Source of the DNA: Rhizobiaceae bacterium UBA1291
Lineage (GTDB): Bacteria; Pseudomonadota; Alphaproteobacteria; Rhizobiales; Rhizobiaceae
Assembly: GCA_002307905.1 (NCBI GenBank)
Contig: DBUL01000209.1
Coordinates: 8,569 to 14,613 of the forward strand
DNA: 6,045 nt
Reading direction: 5' to 3'
In this document: piece after piece, positions 1-4,133 of the stretch
Numbering within the stretch: position 1 is the stretch's first letter
Layout of the letters: every line of letters begins with the position of its first letter
Program-made: the position numbers and the translations under genes
The notes under the pieces: model-generated
The model's database searches: none
What the model saw: only the letters and a program-made list of their open reading frames with translations
What the model was told of the DNA's origin: nothing

Positions 1-657
1 AACCTTGACCGCCATAGTGATCACATCGAGGTCCGGGTCGACGCTCTGCGCGTCCGGTCCCTGATGGCTCGGAATCTCGGGCTCGGGCACGAGCGTGTTC
101 ATGATCCCGCCGAGGTGACTTTCCCAAGGGTCCGTCGCGCGGCGCAGCAGCGTCCCGCGTGCACGGCGAAGCAAGCCCGCGTGCTTCAACACTGTGAGGG
201 TTCTGACGATAGAGGTGGTGTTACAGGAGACGACGCGCGTGCTGTCCCGGTTAAGGGCGGTCGCATAGCTGGCTTCAGCGACGAAGGAATGTCCGGTCAC
301 TTCGTGTTTCTCGCCGCCTTGGACGATGAACTTGATGCCCCCTTGTCGATAGATTTCGACGTTCAAAGCCGCGATCCGCTTCGGCGTGCAGTCAACCACC
401 AGATCGCTCGCCGCGAGCAGATCATCGAGATTCCCCGCGATATCCAGACCTGCTTTCTGCATCGCCTCCGCATGCTGTGCAGTGGCCCCATGAAGGCGAA
501 AGCCCTTCTGAACTGCGATGCGTGACCGCCAGTCGACGCTGATATCCGCTACCCCGGCGAGCTCCATATCGTCCTGCAGGGCCACAGCGTCGGCGACGCG
601 CTTTCCAATCACGCCGTAGCCGTTGACGGCAACCCGGATCTTTCTTGCTGGGCTCAT
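1..657 (-). CDS. Type II (archaeal-type) glyceraldehyde-3-phosphate dehydrogenase, 3' partial
   Basis: The reverse strand encodes 219 residues from ATG at 657, with a good AAGGAGA ribosome binding site a few bases upstream. The frame stays open to the window edge; the family is about 340 residues, so roughly the last third is missing. The N-terminus has a Rossmann dinucleotide motif (NGYGVIGKR, residues 12-20). Other family hallmarks are VVDCTP (87-92), QGGEKHE (113-119), the catalytic cysteine in SCNTTS (Cys145), RRATDP (172-177) and PSHQGPD (196-202). These match archaeal-type GAPDH, not the common bacterial type I enzyme. The family oxidises glyceraldehyde 3-phosphate with phosphate to 1,3-bisphosphoglycerate in the cytoplasm. 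It lies 194 bases downstream of an EamA transporter on the same strand. In bacteria this type is an uncommon accessory enzyme, so a role outside central glycolysis is possible. Family assignment is firm; the physiological role is unknown. Confidence 0.9.
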   Translation of the reverse strand, partial: MSPARKIRVAVNGYGVIGKRVADAVALQDDMELAGVADISVDWRSRIAVQKGFRLHGATAQHAEAMQKAGLDIAGNLDDLLAASDLVVDCTPKRIAALNVEIYRQGGIKFIVQGGEKHEVTGHSFVAEASYATALNRDSTRVVSCNTTSIVRTLTVLKHAGLLRRARGTLLRRATDPWESHLGGIMNTLVPEPEIPSHQGPDAQSVDPDLDVITMAVKV

Positions 658-697
658 CTGCTTCTCCTTGCCTCGAGAGCGCTCCACTATGGTCGCT

Positions 698-711
698 GCG
701 GCTTATGCCGC
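698..711. repeat. Short hairpin in the GAPDH leader region
   Basis: GCGGC and GCCGC form a perfect five-base-pair stem around a TTAT loop. It lies about 40 bases upstream of the dehydrogenase start, so it would be in the 5' leader if transcription begins near the dyad at 726-743. It has no T-run and is too short to call a terminator. It may be chance in GC-rich DNA. Confidence 0.25.
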
Positions 712-725
712 CCGCCGTCCCCGTT

Positions 726-743
726 TAACTGATCCATTAGTCA
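726..743. promoter_or_regulatory. Imperfect dyad, possible operator upstream of the type II GAPDH
   Basis: TAACTGATC followed directly by CATTAGTCA forms an 18-base dyad matching at 6 of 9 pairs. The size and shape resemble a TetR-family operator. It lies 69 bases upstream of the dehydrogenase start. On the minus strand a weak TTGCCT (-35-like) flanks it upstream and TAAACG (-10-like) downstream with a 15-base spacer, so a repressor bound here could block a promoter. The promoter elements are poor matches and no regulator gene is in the window. Confidence 0.3.
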
Positions 744-775
744 GGCAAAGCTGGTGCGGTTCCGTCCTAACGACA

Positions 776-790
776 ATGTTCGGCGAACAT
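776..790. promoter_or_regulatory. Perfect 7-1-7 palindrome between the EamA gene and the GAPDH gene
   Basis: ATGTTCG, a central G, then CGAACAT: seven perfect pairs in otherwise unexplained intergenic DNA, 61 bases after the transporter stop and 119 before the dehydrogenase start. The one-base centre makes it unlikely as an RNA hairpin and there is no T-run, so a protein-binding site is likelier than a terminator. It differs from the alphaproteobacterial LexA box, which is a direct GTTC repeat. The cognate protein is unknown. Confidence 0.35.
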
Positions 791-851
791 CTCGGATGGC
801 GACTGCATCACCATGGCCTTGTCGATGATCATAGTCGAGTCGTTTACGTCG

Positions 852-1730
852 CTAGGATGAAGCAGCGCCTCGCTGCACCAGAAATATTCCAGTCAGCACC
901 AGGAGGATACCCGTGGCTTGGATTGCCTCGAACCGCTCGCCGAAAAAAGCCGCGCCGACCACGAGCCCGAAGATCGGCACCAGGAACGTGAACGCGTTTG
1001 CCTGACTGAGCGTGACTCGCTCCAGCGACTCGAACCAGAGCCAGGATGCAAGCGCCGATCCGAAGACCGCAAGAGCCAGGAGGACGAGAAGGAACTCCGG
1101 CGACCACGTCAGCAGCGAGACATCTTCCCTCAATATGGACAGCAGAGCCAAGGGTGCCGCACCGACGAGCGACTGGAAACCCATCGCCATGATGGGATCG
1201 ACCTGGCCCGTGAGGCGCTTGATGGCGACATTGCCGATGGAAACACCGGTGGCGGCTAGCAAGACGTAGGCGATGCCTTGGGAGTAGCCTCGGGCGTTGT
1301 CTCCGGCGATGCCCGGCCACGCGACCACCGCGATGCCTGCCAAGCCGACGGCCAGCCCGATCCTTCCAGTCGCTTTGAGACGTTCTCCCAAGAAGACATA
1401 CGCGAGAACCGCGGCAAGGATTGGCTGCACGTTCGCAATGACGGTCGCCAGTCCCGGCGAAACGAACTCGGCCGCATGGAACATGCCAAGGAAACCCATA
1501 GTTGTCGCCCCCAGCCCGACCACGACGATCAGGAACCAGGAGCGTGCGCCAACGGGTATCGGACGATGACAGAAGGCTCCGAGTGCAGTCAGGCATACGC
1601 CGGCCAGCGCGGCGCGCAGAGCTGCAAAGGCAAGATGCGGCGCAAGGTCAAGGCCAATGGTGATGAGGGGAAAGCAGGTGGCCCAAAGGACCATGACCGC
1701 CAAAAGGCGGACGGTAGCGCCGATGGTCAT
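852..1730 (-). CDS. EamA/DMT-family transporter
   Basis: A complete 292-residue inner-membrane protein ending in TAG. It has two EamA repeats (about residues 7-138 and 151-286), each with roughly five hydrophobic helices, giving the ten-helix topology and usual length of the drug/metabolite transporter superfamily. Each repeat ends with the typical pattern of an FxGER loop before the last helix: FLGERLKATGR near 113 and FFGERFEAIQA near 262. Members export or import small metabolites such as amino acids, purines or sugars; the substrate cannot be read from sequence. The ATG at 1730 opens directly into the first helix; its ribosome binding site is weak (a GGGG run about 8 bases upstream). It is divergent from the copper operon and is followed on its own strand by a type II GAPDH, suggesting a shared small-metabolite function. 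Family certain, substrate unknown. Confidence 0.9.
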   Translation of the reverse strand: MTIGATVRLLAVMVLWATCFPLITIGLDLAPHLAFAALRAALAGVCLTALGAFCHRPIPVGARSWFLIVVVGLGATTMGFLGMFHAAEFVSPGLATVIANVQPILAAVLAYVFLGERLKATGRIGLAVGLAGIAVVAWPGIAGDNARGYSQGIAYVLLAATGVSIGNVAIKRLTGQVDPIMAMGFQSLVGAAPLALLSILREDVSLLTWSPEFLLVLLALAVFGSALASWLWFESLERVTLSQANAFTFLVPIFGLVVGAAFFGERFEAIQATGILLVLTGIFLVQRGAASS

Positions 1731-1758
1731 TGCTCATGCCCCAAGTTTCGCCCCTTGC

Positions 1759-1777
1759 ATGGAACTGGCAGTTTCAT
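1759..1777. promoter_or_regulatory. Near-perfect dyad in the divergent intergenic region
   Basis: ATGGAACTGGCAGTTTCAT is a 9-1-9 dyad with 8 of 9 pairs matching. It lies 28 bases upstream of the EamA start and upstream of the anaerobox of the copper operon. Its right arm overlaps a weak TTTCAT element that is 17 bases ahead of TATCAT (1795-1800), a possible second plus-strand promoter. It could be an operator for either direction. It does not fit a CueR-type site, which would have longer arms between elements spaced about 19 bases apart. Confidence 0.4.
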
Positions 1778-1807
1778 TCGAGAGTAATCCGTCCTATCAT
1801 TGTCAAA

Positions 1808-1821
1808 TTGATCCAGATCAG
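1808..1821 (+). promoter_or_regulatory. FNR/FixK-type anaerobox
   Basis: TTGATCCAGATCAG matches the FNR/FixK/Anr consensus TTGAT-N4-ATCAA at 9 of 10 conserved positions. It lies in the intergenic region between the divergent blocks. Activation of the plus-strand operon under low oxygen is the natural reading. Its centre (1814.5) is 41.5 bases upstream of position 1856, where the class II activator geometry would place the transcription start. It could also influence the EamA gene, whose start is about 84 bases away. Confidence 0.6.
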
Positions 1822-1843
1822 TGTGGACGCTGCAACGCCATCA

Positions 1844-1849
1844 TACATG
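1844..1849 (+). promoter_or_regulatory. Possible -10 element of the FNR-dependent promoter
   Basis: TACATG sits where a class II FNR promoter needs its -10 hexamer if transcription starts at 1856. It matches TATAAT at only three positions, including the leading TA, which is acceptable for an activator-dependent promoter. Position relative to the anaerobox is the main support. It would give a leader of about 34 bases before the ORF starting at 1890. Confidence 0.35.
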
Positions 1850-1889
1850 GAGGGCCGCAGAAAGTCCGTTGGACACGGCAAGGAACAGC

Positions 1890-2294
1890 ATGTCGCAGGC
1901 AAATACTTGGCAGTGCAGAAAGGGCCCGTGTCGTGCGACGCGGGGCCTGAAGCGCTGGCTGGTGCTGCTGTTGGTGCTCGCCTTCTCGACGACGAGTCAT
2001 GCTTATGTTCCGATGGGCGACCATGCCGCGCCGGCAACATCGCTTTCGATCGAGATTGCGTCCATTGGTCAGGACGTGACTGCGGAACCGGATTGCGGCA
2101 GCCATGGCGATGAAGCCCAAGGTTCAACCTGTTGTACCGGCAGCGTCTGTTCCTACTTCCTCACGCCGGTCTCGGCGGGAGGAAGTAGCACGGAAACGGT
2201 CACTGAAGTCGTGGCGCGCTTTTCCGATGATGTTCATCCCGGCCGCGCACCGTCGCCCGGTTTGCACCCCCCGAGTCTCTCCGCGAACGTTTGA
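1890..2294 (+). CDS. Small secreted Cys-rich protein, candidate CutF/CruR-like copper-responsive upstream ORF
   Basis: This encodes 134 residues. I chose the ATG at 1890 because AAGGAACAGC precedes it; the in-frame ATG at 1821 lies directly next to the anaerobox and would probably be upstream of the transcript start. A basic segment and a hydrophobic helix (about residues 17-35), then SHA-Y, look like a signal peptide or signal anchor. The mature part has Cys69 (DCGSHG) and a CC-x4-C cluster (Cys81, 82, 87), possible metal ligands. The C-terminus is Pro-rich (HPGRAPSPGLHPP, 116-128), and two hairpins follow the stop. Signal sequence, Cys motif, Pro-rich tail and then a stem-loop ahead of copper genes is the architecture known for CutF of Rhodobacter capsulatus and CruR of Bordetella. 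The Cys spacing differs from their CxxxCxxC, so homology is not shown. It could instead be a simple periplasmic metal-binding protein. Confidence 0.65.
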   Translation: MSQANTWQCRKGPCRATRGLKRWLVLLLVLAFSTTSHAYVPMGDHAAPATSLSIEIASIGQDVTAEPDCGSHGDEAQGSTCCTGSVCSYFLTPVSAGGSSTETVTEVVARFSDDVHPGRAPSPGLHPPSLSANV

Positions 2295-2298
2295 TCCC

Positions 2299-2318
2299 GC
2301 ACGCCTCTCCCGGCGTGC
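2299..2318 (+). promoter_or_regulatory. RNA hairpin 1 after the Cys-rich ORF
   Basis: GCACGC pairs perfectly with GCGTGC across an eight-base loop, starting five bases after the Cys-rich ORF's stop codon. There is no T-run, so an intrinsic terminator is unlikely. A ribosome paused near the end of the ORF would cover this region and could change its folding. An alternative local pairing, CCGGC with GCCGG (2311-2321 area), competes with it. Confidence 0.45.
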
Positions 2319-2329
2319 CGGACTGATCC

Positions 2330-2346
2330 GACCGGTCCCGCCGGTC
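2330..2346 (+). promoter_or_regulatory. RNA hairpin 2 after the Cys-rich ORF
   Basis: GACCGG pairs perfectly with CCGGTC across a five-base loop. It is a second GC-rich stem-loop 11 bases after the first and 32 bases ahead of the small ORF at 2379. It is not followed by a T-run. With hairpin 1 it fills most of the 84 bases between the two ORFs, so this spacer is probably structured RNA. Confidence 0.45.
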
Positions 2347-2378
2347 CGGCCCTGCAACGTTTCCGAGAGTATTCTGCC

Positions 2379-2495
2379 ATGAACCATCCGTCAAATTGCC
2401 ACTTTCCAGCATCCACCAACGCCGCAGGCATGATCGGCGCGGCTTCTTCGCTGCTGTTGTCGGTGCCTCTCCGTCATGAGGCTGCAGGATCATGA
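2379..2495 (+). CDS. Possible 38-residue small protein or coupling ORF
   Basis: An ATG at 2379 opens 38 codons whose TGA overlaps the ATG of the DUF2933 gene (ATGA at 2492-2495), a classic translational-coupling arrangement. GAGAG lies nine bases before its start. The peptide begins MNHPSNCH and has a weakly hydrophobic stretch near residues 17-30 (GMIGAASSLLLSVPL). I recognise no family. It could be a real small protein, a leader that carries ribosomes through the hairpin region to the next gene, or chance. Support comes from gene arrangement alone. Confidence 0.4.
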   Translation: MNHPSNCHFPASTNAAGMIGAASSLLLSVPLRHEAAGS

Positions 2496-2749
2496 CCCAG
2501 CACGATCAATCATCCGCCGAGCCAAAGACAGACGAGAACCGGCGGCAGCCGTTTCTGAAGACATCAACAGGACTAGCGATCTGCGTATTTCTCGCCGTTG
2601 GTGGCATTCTTCTTGTTTTCGAGCACAGGGTTCACCTTCTGGGAGCCTGGCCGCTCTTGTTCCTGCTGGTCTGCGGCGGCATGCACTTCTTCATGCATCG
2701 AGGGCACGGCGGCCATGGTGGTCACGGTGGTGGTAGCGATGAACGGTGA
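2492..2749 (+). CDS. DUF2933-family small membrane protein with Gly/His-rich tail
   Basis: This encodes 85 residues. A polar N-terminus is followed by two hydrophobic helices (about residues 26-43 and 49-66) joined by EHRVHLLGAW, then CGGMHFFMHRGHGGHGGHGG. The order of EHR-H loop, second helix, Cys and Met-His residues (Cys61, Met64, His65, Met68, His69) and a Gly-His tail is characteristic of DUF2933 proteins. These are often found beside methyltransferase-like proteins and heavy-metal ATPases. The Cys, Met and His residues at the end of helix two and in the tail could bind copper or another soft metal, but the molecular role is unknown. GAGG lies about ten bases before the start. The end overlaps the next gene by 11 bases, so the two are probably translated together. 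Confidence 0.88.
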   Translation: MTQHDQSSAEPKTDENRRQPFLKTSTGLAICVFLAVGGILLVFEHRVHLLGAWPLLFLLVCGGMHFFMHRGHGGHGGHGGGSDER

Positions 2750-3395
2750 TGTCCCCGCCTACGGCCTGTGGTTTCTGGCGGCCCTGAACGCGGGCATCTT
2801 CATCCTGTTCGCCTTCAGCTTCTTCAAACCCGCCACGACGCGCGACTGGCGCTCGCTCGGGGCCTTTTCGGCCTTCATCGTTGCCCTGTTCGCCGAAATG
2901 TACGGGTTCCCGCTGACGCTCTATCTGCTGGCAGGCTGGCTCGGCAGCACCGTTCCGGCTTTCGATCCGCTCTCGCACGATGCAGGCCACCTTTGGCCAG
3001 CCCTGTTCGGCTGGTCGATGAATCCGCATTTCAGCCCGTTCCATCTGCTGAGCTACATCTTCATTGGCGGCGGTTTCATGCTGATCGCCGCCGCCTGGCG
3101 GGTGCTGCACGATGCGCAGAAGAAAGGAATTCTCGCGACGACCGGCCCATACGCCCGATTGCGGCATCCGCAGTATGTCGGCTTCGCGCTGATCATGATC
3201 GGATTTTTCCTGCAGTGGCCGACACTGGTGACGGGTCTGATGCTGCCAGTCCTTCTGGTGATGTACTGGCGTCTTGCCAAAAGCGAAGAGCGCGAGGTGG
3301 AGGAGGCATTCGGCGACCAATACCGCCGCTATGCCAGTGAGGTTCCGGCTTTCCTGCCGAGGATCGGCGGCCTGCTCAATTCGAGCGGGCGGTGA
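2739..3395 (+). CDS. Isoprenylcysteine carboxyl methyltransferase-like integral membrane protein
   Basis: A 218-residue polytopic membrane protein. I took the start as ATG at 2739, inside the end of the DUF2933 gene, because it opens straight into the first helix (YGLWFLAALNAGIFILF); the frame upstream is out-of-frame Gly/His coding. Hydrophobic segments lie near residues 8-28, 42-66, 102-119 and 145-178. The C-terminal half carries the ICMT/PEMT signature GPYARLRHPQYVG (136-148) and the terminal pattern SEEREVEEAFG-x-QYRRY followed by VPAFLP (182-207). These form the S-adenosylmethionine site in the family. Eukaryotic members methylate prenylated cysteine; bacterial substrates are mostly unknown. 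Its conserved-looking place between a DUF2933 protein and copper proteins suggests a role in modifying a membrane component or metal-handling partner, which is inference. Confidence 0.88.
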   Translation: MNGDVPAYGLWFLAALNAGIFILFAFSFFKPATTRDWRSLGAFSAFIVALFAEMYGFPLTLYLLAGWLGSTVPAFDPLSHDAGHLWPALFGWSMNPHFSPFHLLSYIFIGGGFMLIAAAWRVLHDAQKKGILATTGPYARLRHPQYVGFALIMIGFFLQWPTLVTGLMLPVLLVMYWRLAKSEEREVEEAFGDQYRRYASEVPAFLPRIGGLLNSSGR

Positions 3396-3429
3396 TCTCT
3401 ATTTCCCAATCAACCAAGGAGTACGAAAC

Positions 3430-4083
3430 ATGAGAACGCGAAACTTCCCGGCCGCCCTGTTTGCCGGCTTGCTTCTGCTTGGGACCGTGACGTCGGTCGC
3501 GGCTCAGACGGATCCACAGGAGCATGACACTCACCATCCCGCAGAAACGCAGCCATCGCCGCCGGCGCCCGCGACGCCAGGTGACGAGCAGCCGACGGCC
3601 GCACCTGGAGGCATGCCGGGCATGGGCATGATGACGCCAGAGATGATGCAGATGATGCAGCGCATGATGGGTCAGGGAGGAATGCCCGGCATGATGGAAG
3701 GCATGGCTGGTCAGACAATGCCTGAGGGTGATGCGGGTCCAGGCATGACAGGTCAGATACCAATGTCAGGCATGATGATGTGCCCGATGATGCGAATGAT
3801 GATGAGCGGTCAGGCTGGAATGGGCATGCCCGGCATGATGGGTGGCCAGGGCATTCTCCTCGGAACGCCGCATGGCACACCGGAGGAGATGACGGAGGAC
3901 CGCGTCCGCGATTTGCTGGAGCAGCAACTGACAAACCTTGGCAATCCCCGTCTGAGGCTCGGCGAGATCGGCACCGCGCCTGACGGGAGCATCACTGCGG
4001 AGATCGTGACCTTGGATGGCTCGCTTGTCCAGAAGCTCGCCGTCAACCGCTATCCGGGTCTAGTCCGGCAGATAGCCGAATAG
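3430..4083 (+). CDS. Secreted Met-rich, probable Cu(I)-binding periplasmic protein
   Basis: This encodes 217 residues. ATG at 3430 has a strong AAGGAG eight bases upstream (3417-3422). Residues 1-25 form a Sec signal peptide, likely cleaved after VAA. A short His-containing segment (HDTHH) and a Pro-rich linker (41-59) lead to residues 60-139, where I count 29 Met in 80 positions, in clusters such as MMQMMQRMM and MMMCPMMRMMM, with one Cys (118). Thioether clusters of this density bind Cu(I) or Ag(I) in the periplasm. The C-terminal 78 residues are Met-poor and look folded: a charged helix (EEMTEDRVRDLLEQQL) then a strand-rich part, faintly PepSY-like. It follows the methyltransferase-like gene by 34 bases and precedes the CopB-like ATPase by 50. 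It probably sequesters copper or receives copper from the ATPase. Some shorter Met-rich proteins are chaperones; which applies is unclear. Confidence 0.85.
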   Translation: MRTRNFPAALFAGLLLLGTVTSVAAQTDPQEHDTHHPAETQPSPPAPATPGDEQPTAAPGGMPGMGMMTPEMMQMMQRMMGQGGMPGMMEGMAGQTMPEGDAGPGMTGQIPMSGMMMCPMMRMMMSGQAGMGMPGMMGGQGILLGTPHGTPEEMTEDRVRDLLEQQLTNLGNPRLRLGEIGTAPDGSITAEIVTLDGSLVQKLAVNRYPGLVRQIAE

Positions 4084-4133
4084 ACGCGGGGACACGTGAC
4101 TACTGGTAATGGCGCCCTCCAAAGGAGAACACG

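Noticed and set aside
64..525. A 153-codon plus-strand open frame
   Set aside because: It is antisense to the type II GAPDH, whose Rossmann and catalytic motifs are unambiguous on the minus strand.
844..1596. A 250-codon open frame on the minus strand inside the EamA gene
   Set aside because: It is an alternative frame of the transporter. The translation is Arg-rich and lacks the helix pattern; the 852-1730 frame has both EamA repeats.
1741..1800. A CueR (MerR-type) copper operator in the divergent region
   Set aside because: I found no long dyad between promoter elements spaced about 19 bases apart. The dyad at 1759-1777 lies over the weak -35-like element, not within a spacer.
1821..1889. 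Upstream in-frame start adding 23 residues to the Cys-rich ORF
   Set aside because: It abuts the anaerobox and would lie upstream of the predicted transcription start. It lacks a ribosome binding site, whereas 1890 has AAGGA and leads into the basic and hydrophobic signal segment.
2299..2346. The two hairpins as an intrinsic terminator
   Set aside because: Neither stem is followed by a T-run and the downstream genes look like the same operon, so a regulatory or RNA-stability role fits better.
2598..2738. Upstream in-frame start extending the methyltransferase-like protein by 47 residues
   Set aside because: The extension is out-of-frame translation of the DUF2933 gene (Cys/Ser/Val-rich, with no family resemblance). 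The ATG at 2739 opens directly into the first helix.
3274..3429. Upstream start extending the Met-rich protein by 52 residues
   Set aside because: It lies within the end of the methyltransferase-like gene. The ATG at 3430 has a strong AAGGAG and starts a clean signal peptide.
3613..3846. GGCATGATG repeats as a tandem DNA repeat or mobile-element feature
   Set aside because: They follow codon periodicity and are explained by the Gly-Met repeats of the Met-rich protein.
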